Part shown: one piece after another, positions 1-6,973 of the stretch
Numbering within the stretch: position 1 is the first letter of the stretch
Layout: every line of letters starts with the position of its first letter
DNA from: an uncultured Bacteroidales bacterium
Lineage (GTDB): Bacteria > Bacteroidota > Bacteroidia > Bacteroidales > Muribaculaceae
DNA: 13,184 nt
Direction: 5' to 3'
Assembly: GCA_900552315.1 (NCBI GenBank)
Contig: URZM01000050.1
Location: 1 to 13,184 of the forward strand
Position numbers and translations under genes: made by a program
Notes under the pieces: model-generated
What the model was told of the DNA's origin: nothing
The model's database searches: none
The model's input: the letters and a program-made list of their open reading frames with translations, nothing else

Positions 1-634
1 CTGCCGTGAACCCGAGCATGAGCGAGTTGGGATATGGCCAAGCCTGCGACCCGGCGTAGCGCACGTTCCTTATCCGCAGCGAGGTCTCCTCCATCACCTC
101 GCGGTGCACGCACTCCTCGAGCGACTCGCCGGTCTCCACGAATCCGGCCACAAGCCCGAAGAACGGGCGCGAGAAATTGCGCGCGTGCACGAGCAGGGCC
201 TCGCGTCCCCGCCTCACCAGCACTATTATGGCCGGGGATACCTGTGCGAACACCTCGCGTCCGCAGGCCGTGCATTTCTTTGAAATCTCGGATGCGCGGG
301 CCATCGGCGCCCCGCAGCAGCCGCAGTAGCGGCTTCCCGCATCCCAGTGCATGAGTTCCAGGGCCTTTCCGGCGGCTCGGTAGTCTTCCTGCCTTGCCAT
401 GCGGGGATATGCCTCGCGCAAGCCGGTCAGCGTCAACGGCCTTGGCAGGCTCCCGGTATGCGCCAGGTCTATGGCCCGGTATCCGTGTCCCTCGCCTGGT
501 ATGCTGAATACGAGGGCTCCTTCCACGGCTGTCGCGCCGGGTGGCATGGCATCGGGCAGACCCAGCCCGTCGGGACTTTCCTCCATCAGGATTTTCCCTT
601 CATGCCTCAATATATATCGGGTATTTTTCTCCAT
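1..634 (-). CDS. nudC: NAD+/NADH diphosphatase NudC (partial, 3' end outside window)
   Basis: Nudix hydrolase that splits NAD(H) into NMN(H) and AMP and, in characterised homologues, removes NAD caps from RNA 5' ends; cytoplasmic. I translated 211 residues from the ATG at 634 to the window edge; the E. coli enzyme is 257 aa, so roughly the last 50 residues are missing. The N-terminal third is poorly conserved, as is usual. A zinc ribbon follows with Cys104/107 (YCGCCG) and Cys121/124 (CTACG), then the segment QVSPAIIVLV. The Nudix box is at 164-186 (G164, E170, R178-E179, E182-E183), with Ser185 where the general consensus has Gly. The NudC-specific SQPWPFPxS motif reads SQAWPYPNS at 196-204. 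This ATG directly follows a short AT-rich leader with a Bacteroides -7 box at 676-683. It is divergent from metK. Family assignment is firm; the substrate is from family knowledge. Confidence 0.93.
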   Translation of the reverse strand, partial: MEKNTRYILRHEGKILMEESPDGLGLPDAMPPGATAVEGALVFSIPGEGHGYRAIDLAHTGSLPRPLTLTGLREAYPRMARQEDYRAAGKALELMHWDAGSRYCGCCGAPMARASEISKKCTACGREVFAQVSPAIIVLVRRGREALLVHARNFSRPFFGLVAGFVETGESLEECVHREVMEETSLRIRNVRYAGSQAWPYPNSLMLGFTA

Positions 635-637
635 GGG

Positions 638-659
638 TTCGAGAATGTTTCGAGAATGT
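638..659. repeat. 11-bp tandem duplication in the nudC leader
   Basis: TTCGAGAATGT occurs twice head to tail (638-648 and 649-659), immediately upstream of the nudC ATG and inside its short predicted 5' leader. It could be a simple slippage duplication or a paired binding site; nothing else supports a function. Confidence 0.6.
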
Positions 660-675
660 TTTTGCAGATACGGTG

Positions 676-683
676 CAAAATTA
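676..683 (-). promoter_or_regulatory. Predicted -7 box of the nudC promoter
   Basis: Read on the minus strand this is TAATTTTG, an exact match to the Bacteroidota -7 consensus TAnnTTTG. It sits about 40 nt upstream of the nudC start codon. The -33 element expected near 703-706 is not a clear TTTG. Its upstream part would lie between the -33 and -7 elements of the opposing metK promoter, so the two promoters physically overlap. Confidence 0.6.
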
Positions 684-695
684 CGAAAAAATCCC

Positions 696-725
696 TTGCC
701 GTGAGAAAATATTTGCGTAACTTTG
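696..725 (+). promoter_or_regulatory. Predicted metK promoter (-33 TTG, 19-bp spacer, -7 TAACTTTG)
   Basis: TTG at 696-698 is separated by exactly 19 bp from TAACTTTG at 718-725, matching the Bacteroides sigma-ABfr promoter layout (TTG, 19-21 bp, TAnnTTTG). Transcription would start near 732-735, leaving a metK 5' leader of about 175 nt. That is long for this group and leaves room for leader regulation. I found no second TAnnTTTG box nearer the gene. Confidence 0.7.
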
Positions 726-739
726 CGGCCGAAAACGAC

Positions 740-790
740 AGTGGACAAATTTGGCTGCTTGCGACCACTTGAAAAAATGCTAAAACTGCA
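740..790 (+). promoter_or_regulatory. Candidate structured aptamer in the metK leader, loosely SAM-II-like
   Basis: Stem AGTGG (740-744) / CCACT (765-769) encloses a 20-nt loop containing AATTT and TTGC. It is followed by the single-stranded run TGAAAAAAT and then GCTAAAA (779-785). The order short P1, loop with AUUU...UUGC, P1', A-rich linker, GCUAAA is that of the SAM-II riboswitch pseudoknot. Loop TGC (756-758) could pair with GCA (788-790). Position in the 5' leader of a SAM synthetase gene fits. Against it: P1 is only 5 bp, the loop begins with three extra bases, the AACC/GG pairing of SAM-II is not evident, and the element ends about 120 nt before the start codon. I recalled the SAM-II consensus from memory and could not run a covariance search. 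Confidence 0.35.
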
Positions 791-797
791 CACTCAT

Positions 798-823
798 TTG
801 GGCGGATTTTCCGTGTCCGCCAA
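798..823 (+). other. Stem-loop between candidate aptamer and attenuator in the metK leader
   Basis: TTGG(G)CGGA at 798-806 pairs with TCCGCCAA at 816-823, with one bulged G and a 9-nt loop. It lacks a following T run, so it is not a terminator by itself. ATTTG at 796-800 can alternatively pair with CAAAT at 746-750 inside the upstream loop, so this hairpin and the upstream fold could be mutually exclusive. Confidence 0.5.
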
Positions 824-836
824 TCTGTATGTACGC

Positions 837-882
837 ACGATGGCATCCCCGGTCAGGCAGGATTTGCCGTCGTTTCTTGTTT
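837..882 (+). terminator. Terminator-like hairpin (possible attenuator) upstream of metK
   Basis: ACGATGGCA (837-845) pairs with TGCCGTCGT (865-873): nine pairs including one wobble. After a TT bulge, TCC (846-848) pairs with GGA (860-862). The stem is followed by TTCTTGTTT (874-882), a moderately U-rich tail. It lies inside the predicted metK transcript, 27 nt before the start codon, where a terminator makes sense only as a regulated attenuator. A competing short hairpin, GGCA (856-859)/TGCC (865-868), would break it and could serve as the antiterminated state. Folding energies were not computed. Confidence 0.4.
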
Positions 883-908
883 AATAACGTATAATACACA
901 GATATACA

Positions 909-2237
909 ATGAGTTACTTATTCACATCAGAGTCCGTGAGCGAGGGGCATCCCGACAAGGTGGCCGACCAGATCAGCGACGCGCTGCTTGACAATTTCCT
1001 GGCGCGCGACCCTTCGAGCAAGGTGGCTATCGAGACACTTTGCACCACCGGCCAGGTGGTGGTGGCCGGCGAGGTCAAGAGCGAGGCTTACGTGGACATA
1101 CCCGCCGTGGTGCGCGAGGTGATAGACCGCATAGGCTACAACAGGGGCGCCTACCGCTTCGATGCCGACAGCTGCGGCATACTGAGCGCGGTGCACGAGC
1201 AGAGCCAGGACATAAACCAGGGAGTGGAGCGCGCCGTGGACGAGGAGCAGGGTGCCGGAGACCAGGGCATGATGTTCGGCTACGCCACCGACGAGACCGA
1301 CACATACATGCCCCTGACCCTGGAGCTGGCCCACCGCTTCATGAAGGAGCTGGCGGCCATACGCCGCGAGGGCAAGCAGATGACCTACATGCGCAAGGGC
1401 CGTCCGGCCTCGTACCTGCGTCCCGACTCCAAGAGCCAGGTCACGGTGGAGTATGACGAGGACGGCACCCCCCTGCGTGTGCATACGATAGTCATATCCA
1501 CGCAGCACGACGATTTCGTGCAGCCTGCCGACGACAGCCGCGAGGCCCGTGAGAAGGCTGACCGCGAGATGCTCGACATCATACGGCGCGACGTGCGCGA
1601 CGTGCTCATACCCCGCGTGACGGCCTCCCTGCCTCAGAGGCTGCAGGCCCTGTTCGACGAGAACCTGATACTGCACGTGAACCCCACCGGCAAGTTCGTG
1701 ATAGGAGGCCCGCACGGCGACACCGGCCTCACTGGCCGCAAGATCATAGTTGACACCTATGGCGGGCGCGGGGCCCACGGCGGCGGCGCCTTCTCCGGAA
1801 AGGACCCGAGCAAGGTGGACCGCTCGGCTGCCTACGCGGCACGCCATATAGCCAAGAACCTGGTGGCCGCCGGGGTGGCCCGCGAGGCCCTGGTGCAGGT
1901 GTCCTACGCCATAGGGGTCGCCAAGCCCGTGAACATTTGCGTCAACACATTCGGGCATGCCCTGGTGCCGATGTCCGACACCGAGATAGCCGCGAAGGTG
2001 GACAAGCTCTTCGACATGCGCCCCTACGCCATAGAGAAGCGGCTGCACCTGCGCGCGCCCATCTACAGCGAGACGGCGAGCTACGGCCACATGGGACGCA
2101 CGCCCCGCAAGGTCACCAAGGAGTTCGAGTCCCGCTACGAGAAGGGCAACCGCGTGAGCCAGTACGTGGAGCTCTTCACCTGGGAGAAGCTCGACATGGT
2201 GGACGCCATCCGCGCCGAGTTCGGCATAAAGGGCTGA
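909..2237 (+). CDS. metK: S-adenosylmethionine synthetase (methionine adenosyltransferase)
   Basis: Cytoplasmic enzyme making S-adenosylmethionine, phosphate and pyrophosphate from methionine and ATP; the methyl donor source for the cell. At 442 aa it is slightly longer than E. coli MetK (384 aa), as expected in Bacteroidota. Landmarks: SVSEGHPDKVADQISDA at 9-25 with the ATP-contacting His14; signature 1 GAGDQGMMFGYA at 115-126; NPTGKFVIGGPHGDTGLTGRK at about 258-278; signature 2 GGGAFSGKDPSKVDRSAAY at 291-309 with the catalytic lysine and aspartate. All recognisable active-site motifs are present and the frame is intact. The ATG is the first of the conserved N-terminus and is preceded by an AT-rich stretch without Shine-Dalgarno, as is normal here. 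It is transcribed alone, divergently from nudC, behind a long structured leader, and ends in a convergent gap with a hairpin. Confidence 0.98.
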   Translation: MSYLFTSESVSEGHPDKVADQISDALLDNFLARDPSSKVAIETLCTTGQVVVAGEVKSEAYVDIPAVVREVIDRIGYNRGAYRFDADSCGILSAVHEQSQDINQGVERAVDEEQGAGDQGMMFGYATDETDTYMPLTLELAHRFMKELAAIRREGKQMTYMRKGRPASYLRPDSKSQVTVEYDEDGTPLRVHTIVISTQHDDFVQPADDSREAREKADREMLDIIRRDVRDVLIPRVTASLPQRLQALFDENLILHVNPTGKFVIGGPHGDTGLTGRKIIVDTYGGRGAHGGGAFSGKDPSKVDRSAAYAARHIAKNLVAAGVAREALVQVSYAIGVAKPVNICVNTFGHALVPMSDTEIAAKVDKLFDMRPYAIEKRLHLRAPIYSETASYGHMGRTPRKVTKEFESRYEKGNRVSQYVELFTWEKLDMVDAIRAEFGIKG

Positions 2238-2272
2238 CCTGCAGCCAGCTCCTGACATAACATTATGAAGAA

Positions 2273-2324
2273 AGAGGGTGTTGCATCCCCGGCGAGCTTG
2301 ATGCCGGGATTTGCAACACCCTCT
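2273..2324. terminator. Long convergent hairpin, probable (bidirectional) terminator
   Basis: A perfect 13-bp stem (2273-2285 with 2312-2324, AGAGGGTGTTGCA and its complement) is topped by a second stem TCCC(C)GGC/GCCGGGA with one bulged C and a 9-nt loop, making about 20 paired positions. It lies between the converging ends of metK and the large surface-protein gene. On the minus strand the stem is followed by TTTCTTC, acceptable for an intrinsic terminator of the surface-protein transcript. On the plus strand the bases after it (CGGTG) are not T-rich, so termination of metK here would be weaker or act by RNA-end stabilisation. Confidence 0.7.
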
Positions 2325-2347
2325 CGGTGTGTTCAGCAGTCAGCCGT

Positions 2348-5300
2348 TTATCTCACGGCCACCTTGAATGTCGTGCCGCCTGCCTTCACAAGATACACGC
2401 CTGTCTGGACGGGTATCGTCTCGCAGTCAGAGGCTGCCGTAAGCTCGGCGCATCGCTTGCCGTCAGCGGCTATCACGCTCACGCTCAGCCCTGCGGCGTT
2501 GCGCACGGCTATCTCTCCTTTCAGACCGTAGACGGCCACGCCGGAGGCTATCTGCTCCAGCCCGGAGGTCTCGCTGTTCACGATGTTGGAATAGCCGGAC
2601 TCGCCCTGCTCGTAGTTCACCGTCACGGCATAGGAGTGGCGGCTGCCTGCGGCCTTCGTGTCAGAGAAGGTTCTCTGATCGGCGCCCACCGTGGCCAGCT
2701 TCTTGTCGTCGCGGTAGACTGTGTAGCCGCTCACCACGAGGTCCTCCTGCGGCGCGTCCTTGGCGATGTAGGTGATGTCGTCCACGCCCATCAGGAACTT
2801 GCTGCCCTTGGAGGTGTGGCGTATGGCGAAATACCTGGCGCCTGCGGGCAGCGTCGCCGCCACCTCTTCCCAGTTGATGAAAGCCTCTTCTTTCAGGCCC
2901 TCTATCTTGGTGAAGCTCTCTATCTGCCGGTCGGTGGTCGAGTAGTACACCTCGAAGGTCTCCATGCCGTTGTTGGGTATGGGGGTGCGTACCCAGAATG
3001 TCACAGTCTGCTCCTCGCCGCTCAGCTCTGGCGACACGAGCCAGTCATCGCTCTCGTCGTCCGTGTCCTGGAACGATGCCAGGAACTGCTCGCCGGAGTG
3101 AGGCATCAATGCGTCAATCCCTATCTTGTCCTGCGACATGCCGCACTTGGCCGGGTTCCACACCATCCAGGCGTGCGGATAAGATGCGTTCATGAAATCC
3201 ACCACCTTTCCGCCGTAGATTATGCCATAGGTGCCGCACTCGCCGTCTATGTCATACAGTGTCCAAGGGCCGATGTCCTCTATAATATATGAAGTATAGT
3301 CCTCGAAGTCCTCCACGGTGCGTTGCGGCGTGGTGCCTGGGGCAGGGGCGCTCCAGGTCAGCGTCACGTTGTCGTCGGTGTCGCGTTCACCGGCCAGGTC
3401 GGTCACGGCCGGGAACTCGTTGGTGGTGATCAGCACCGTGCGCTCCTCCGAGGCGTTGTCCTTGCTGTTCTGGTCCTGAGTCCAGTTGATTACGGCTTGG
3501 AAGCGGGCCGATGGAGCCAGCTCGTAGCTCGGGGTGAACTTCATGGTGTAGGTGGCCGATTCGCCCACGGAGATTGCCGGGCCTTGGCTGGTGGCCACCT
3601 TCTCGCCGTTGCACAGCAGGTCTATGCTGTAGCCATCGGCAGGTCTGGAGCCTCGGTTGGTCACATAGCCGGCGAAATTGCCTTCATGCCCGAAGGTTAT
3701 GGCACCCGGCGCGTCGAACTCGCGCATCTCCAGGTTGTACTCCAGGTCGTCCTTGATTTCGATGAGGTCGATATACTGGCCGTGCTTCCACTCCTCGCCC
3801 TGCGCCACGCCTCTGAGGCCGAAGGCCACGAAAGGCTTGTCGGCAAGCTCCTTGAGGCTGGCCTTGAACTGAAGCCACGTCTCGGTCGCTGCCTCGGTGT
3901 TGAAGGTGATGACGCCCAGCGGATGGAAGTCGGCGAAATTGTCTGTCCAGCATACCTCTACCTTGTTCGAGCTTACCCCGTCGTTGTAGTACCAGAGGGA
4001 GATTGTGGGGTTGTCTGTGCGGTTGAGGTTGAAGCGGCCAGTATATATTATGGAGTTTTCGTTCTCGCCCTTGGGCAGGAAATATGCCTGGCCGTTGTCG
4101 TTGTCGTAGCTGGAGACCGCGCTGCCGTCTGTGGTGGTCCACCAGCTGGTTTCCGTGGTGGAGGCTATGCCCCACGGAGAGTTGGTCATAAAGCCGTTGG
4201 GGAAGGACTCGGCGTAGGGGAGGGTGTGGAAGCCCTCGCCCAGCACTATGCCGTTGGAGCCATAGCCGTAGCCCATTCCCGCTACGTTGCTGGCGAACAC
4301 CTGGTAGCTCACTATCCTCTGTCCCTCCACTGCGAAGCCGTTCAGGTCGTCGGTGAACTCGGTGCCCTGCACCTCGTAGCCCACCACCGCGTGGTCGTTG
4401 CGTACTATGGTGTAGGTCAGTTCGTCGGGGTTCACGTAGCCGCCGTTCTCACCCTTCTGCGGGGCTTTCCAGCTCAGCAGCACGCCGTGGTCTGTCAGCT
4501 TGGCGTTCAGCTCGCTCACCACTGCGGGCACTGTCACGCCGGTGTAGGCCGTGGTCTTGGCCTCAAGGCCCTGGCCGTTCTCGTTGTAAGCCTTTGCCAT
4601 AAAGGAGTTGTCCCCCTGCACGGTGGGCACGGTGGCGGTGAGCGTCGAGCCGGGCGCGGGTTTGTCAAAGGTCTTGGCCAGCTCGCCGTTCACCCATATC
4701 TCGGCCTTCTCGAGCGTGGTCAGCGTGGTCTCGTTGACCGCCATCGCGGGAGCCTTGAACGATACATAAGCCTCCAGCGCGCCGTTCTCGCCGGGTGTCG
4801 CCGTCAGGTCAGCGGGGGCTGTCGGGGCGGTAGGCATGGCAGCCTCGGTGACAGTGATGTAATGTATCTCTATGCGTTGGTGGTACGCCTCCGGGGTCAT
4901 GCCATGGAAGCCGAAATGGTAGACGCCGTCGGCAGGCACCGTCAGGTAAAACTCGTGTACGCGGTCTATGTCGGTGATGTCATAGTTGTCGCTCTCTATG
5001 GTGAGCGGCTCCATCACCGTCGTGGTCATGTCCTCCACGGCGGTGCCTGTGCCCATCTTCACCTCAATGGTCTCGGGCAGCGCGCGCTTCGTGCGCGTCA
5101 TGAACTCCAGCTTGTAGGTGCGGTTTGCGCTCATCTTCAGGCCGGGAGTCATGAGCCAGTCGTCCTTAGGGTCCTTCCGGTCATAGTCCACCGTGGCCGA
5201 CTGGCGTCCCTCGTCATACTCCCAGGTACGTGTGCCCTCCTTCAAGTTGTGTACCGTGTACATGACCCAGGTGGCGGAGTCGTTGAAATCGTCCTTCCAT

Positions 5301-6865
5301 GGCATGGTGCAATAGGAACCCACGGCCACGGCATCGGTCATCGCAGGCTCGCCGGCCAGGTCGCCGTGGTAGGGGGTCACGCTGTACGTGTAGGCGCGCA
5401 TAGGCTCGCCGCCCACTGCGTCCCGGCAGCTCGTGGCCTTCAGACCCTGCGCTATCGTCTTGCCGTCCTGAGTTCGGGTCACCGTGTAGGTGACGTTGGC
5501 CGGGTCGAACCAGCCGCCGTTCTGCGTCTCGGTCGGCGCCGTCCAGCTTATCTCCACTCCGTCAGCGCTTTTTTCGGCCTTAAGGTCGCCCACGGCCTTG
5601 AGGGTGTCTGGACCTGCGTAGGCCGTCGCCTCTGTGGCGAGACTCTGCCCGTAGGCGTTGGTGGCGTAGATTCTGAATGTATGGTTCCCGGCTCCGGTCT
5701 CTACATCCACCGAGACCTTGGAGCCGGCCTCGGCGCTCCCTCTTCTGTACTCCGTGCCGTCCATTTCCAGCACATAGCCTAAAGTGCCGCTCAGCGGCTG
5801 CCTGCCGTAGGTCTGGGCGGGCATGGTGAAGGATACTGTGCCGCTCAGCGAACCCTCATCGAAGCGGGCGTTTAGGTCCGTAGGCACGTCGGGGGCGTTG
5901 AAATCGGCCTCTGGGGCAGGCACGAATATGCCCATGAAGGGCTTCTGGCCAGGATACATGTTCACCAGGGTGGCGCGTCCTGTGTCAAGGTCTATGGTGT
6001 ACAGGCCCGTCTCGTGGCTCTCAAGCTCAGCCGACAGATACATGTCGCCGTACACGGAGTCGTAGGTCATGGACTGCGCTTCGGAGGTAACGTCCAGACC
6101 TGTGGGGCCGATCTTGCTTTTCTCGCCGGTCTGTTTGTCAACCTTATAGAAATCGCCCTGCTCGTCCACGGCGTAGAACTGGCCGGTCTTGTCGGCGGCC
6201 ACGGCCACCAGCTTCACGTCAAGCTCGCAAATCGAGGCTCTTGTGTAGCTCTTGGGGTTGAACTGCGCCCACACATAGTTGGAGGTGCCGTAGTTGTCAT
6301 CCGCCGGGAAGCAGCCGTAGATGCGGTTGGTAATGGGGTCCACGTCCAGGTCTATGGGGGAGTTCTGGTAATACACCACCTTGGAGTCGGTCTTTTCCCA
6401 GGTCGTAGGGTCATACAGGTAGACGTTCACCCAGCACACCTCGCCTGAAAAGTCATACTCCAGTTTGAAGGAGTAGTAAGTGTTGTCATATATCATCCCG
6501 TTGGCGTTGGCAAACAGGTCCGTGGATATGGCCAACGGCTCGAAGGTGTTTTTCTGAATGTCATAGGCATAGATGCCCGGCTTGTCCTGGTCCAGCAGCG
6601 AACCGCATACGGTAAGGGTCTGTCCATGCCCGTATGCGTTTTGGGGCAATACGCGCATGCCTTGGCGAATGGCGCCGGTGCTCAGCACGCGGTTGCCGCT
6701 GGTCAACATGCGGTTGCTCGGCGGAGTCTGTGTCACGGTCCCGCTCGGGTTGCGATACGGCTGAGGTGTCTCGGGTACCGTCTGCGGCGGTGTGCCGATC
6801 TCTCCTCCCAGTGCCGACCCTGCTGCGGTCAGCAGCACGAGCGCTGTGGTTGTTAAGCATTTCAT
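2348..6865 (-). CDS. T9SS-exported modular protein with FN3 and choice-of-anchor-J (cleaved-adhesin) domains
   Basis: 1505 residues, intact. Signal peptide at about 1-20 (hydrophobic LVLLTAAGSALG), then a Pro/Thr-rich linker (25-50). Residues about 80-315 are propeller-like, with repeats such as FYKVDKQTGE and LYTIDLDTGR. FN3-like domains follow at about 325-418 and 423-518. A jelly-roll of choice-of-anchor-J type lies at 524-675 (DDWLMTPGL motif), then two FN3-like domains (682-872) and a second jelly-roll (880-1040). Next are a CARDB-like segment (1045-1150), a third jelly-roll (1183-1368, DDWLVSPEL) sitting inside an FN3 fold, and a C-terminal type IX sorting domain (1437-1505) ending GVYLVKAGGTTFKVAVR. 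Exported through the Sec system and then the type IX system, to be released or surface-anchored. The ligand cannot be told: related domains occur in gingipains and haemagglutinins, but no protease or glycosidase catalytic domain is visible here. Single-gene unit with its own promoter. Confidence 0.85.
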   Translation of the reverse strand: MKCLTTTALVLLTAAGSALGGEIGTPPQTVPETPQPYRNPSGTVTQTPPSNRMLTSGNRVLSTGAIRQGMRVLPQNAYGHGQTLTVCGSLLDQDKPGIYAYDIQKNTFEPLAISTDLFANANGMIYDNTYYSFKLEYDFSGEVCWVNVYLYDPTTWEKTDSKVVYYQNSPIDLDVDPITNRIYGCFPADDNYGTSNYVWAQFNPKSYTRASICELDVKLVAVAADKTGQFYAVDEQGDFYKVDKQTGEKSKIGPTGLDVTSEAQSMTYDSVYGDMYLSAELESHETGLYTIDLDTGRATLVNMYPGQKPFMGIFVPAPEADFNAPDVPTDLNARFDEGSLSGTVSFTMPAQTYGRQPLSGTLGYVLEMDGTEYRRGSAEAGSKVSVDVETGAGNHTFRIYATNAYGQSLATEATAYAGPDTLKAVGDLKAEKSADGVEISWTAPTETQNGGWFDPANVTYTVTRTQDGKTIAQGLKATSCRDAVGGEPMRAYTYSVTPYHGDLAGEPAMTDAVAVGSYCTMPWKDDFNDSATWVMYTVHNLKEGTRTWEYDEGRQSATVDYDRKDPKDDWLMTPGLKMSANRTYKLEFMTRTKRALPETIEVKMGTGTAVEDMTTTVMEPLTIESDNYDITDIDRVHEFYLTVPADGVYHFGFHGMTPEAYHQRIEIHYITVTEAAMPTAPTAPADLTATPGENGALEAYVSFKAPAMAVNETTLTTLEKAEIWVNGELAKTFDKPAPGSTLTATVPTVQGDNSFMAKAYNENGQGLEAKTTAYTGVTVPAVVSELNAKLTDHGVLLSWKAPQKGENGGYVNPDELTYTIVRNDHAVVGYEVQGTEFTDDLNGFAVEGQRIVSYQVFASNVAGMGYGYGSNGIVLGEGFHTLPYAESFPNGFMTNSPWGIASTTETSWWTTTDGSAVSSYDNDNGQAYFLPKGENENSIIYTGRFNLNRTDNPTISLWYYNDGVSSNKVEVCWTDNFADFHPLGVITFNTEAATETWLQFKASLKELADKPFVAFGLRGVAQGEEWKHGQYIDLIEIKDDLEYNLEMREFDAPGAITFGHEGNFAGYVTNRGSRPADGYSIDLLCNGEKVATSQGPAISVGESATYTMKFTPSYELAPSARFQAVINWTQDQNSKDNASEERTVLITTNEFPAVTDLAGERDTDDNVTLTWSAPAPGTTPQRTVEDFEDYTSYIIEDIGPWTLYDIDGECGTYGIIYGGKVVDFMNASYPHAWMVWNPAKCGMSQDKIGIDALMPHSGEQFLASFQDTDDESDDWLVSPELSGEEQTVTFWVRTPIPNNGMETFEVYYSTTDRQIESFTKIEGLKEEAFINWEEVAATLPAGARYFAIRHTSKGSKFLMGVDDITYIAKDAPQEDLVVSGYTVYRDDKKLATVGADQRTFSDTKAAGSRHSYAVTVNYEQGESGYSNIVNSETSGLEQIASGVAVYGLKGEIAVRNAAGLSVSVIAADGKRCAELTAASDCETIPVQTGVYLVKAGGTTFKVAVR

Positions 6866-6908
6866 ACTCAGTATATTAAAGGTGAATAATATGTATGATA
6901 GTCTGTGA

Positions 6909-6931
6909 GCCGGGCTGCATTGTACCCCGGC
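6909..6931 (-). other. Stem-loop in the surface-protein 5' leader
   Basis: GCCGGG (6909-6914) pairs with CCCGGC (6926-6931), 6 bp with an 11-nt loop. It lies in the predicted 5' untranslated region of the surface-protein gene, about 45 nt upstream of its ATG. It has no T tract; a role in message stability or translation is possible but unsupported. Confidence 0.4.
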
Positions 6932-6951
6932 AGGGATGATTCTTTAAGATG

Positions 6952-6959
6952 CAAAGTTA
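6952..6959 (-). promoter_or_regulatory. Predicted -7 box of the surface-protein promoter
   Basis: On the minus strand this reads TAACTTTG, an exact TAnnTTTG match. Transcription would start near 6942-6945, giving a leader of about 80 nt. The expected -33 position (about 6979-6983) reads TAATA on the minus strand rather than TTTG, so the promoter is either weak, activator-dependent, or at a spacer length unfavourable for expression. The G7 tract falls in its spacer. Confidence 0.65.
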
Positions 6960-6966
6960 GAAAATC

Positions 6967-6973
6967 GGGGGGG
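6967..6973. repeat. G7 homopolymer in the promoter spacer
   Basis: Seven consecutive G residues (C7 on the transcribed-direction strand) stand out in an otherwise AT-rich region. They fall within the 19-bp window between the -7 box and the expected -33 position of the surface-protein promoter. Slippage there would change promoter spacing. Confidence 0.85.

Noticed and set aside
607..846. 79-codon minus-strand frame across the nudC/metK control region
   Set aside because: It reads through both predicted promoters and the nudC start. Its sequence is what AT-rich Bacteroides promoter DNA gives when translated.
927..2258. 443-codon open frame antisense to metK
   Set aside because: It is in exact codon register with metK. 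Antisense stops need sense TTA, CTA or TCA codons, which this GC-rich gene avoids; the open frame ends at the first such codon (TCA at 927). The protein has biased His/Val/Gly composition and no domain.
2327..5782. Open frames of 321 and 819 codons on the plus strand opposite the surface-protein gene
   Set aside because: Same codon-register artefact. The real minus-strand gene has a signal peptide, recognisable domains and a sorting tail.
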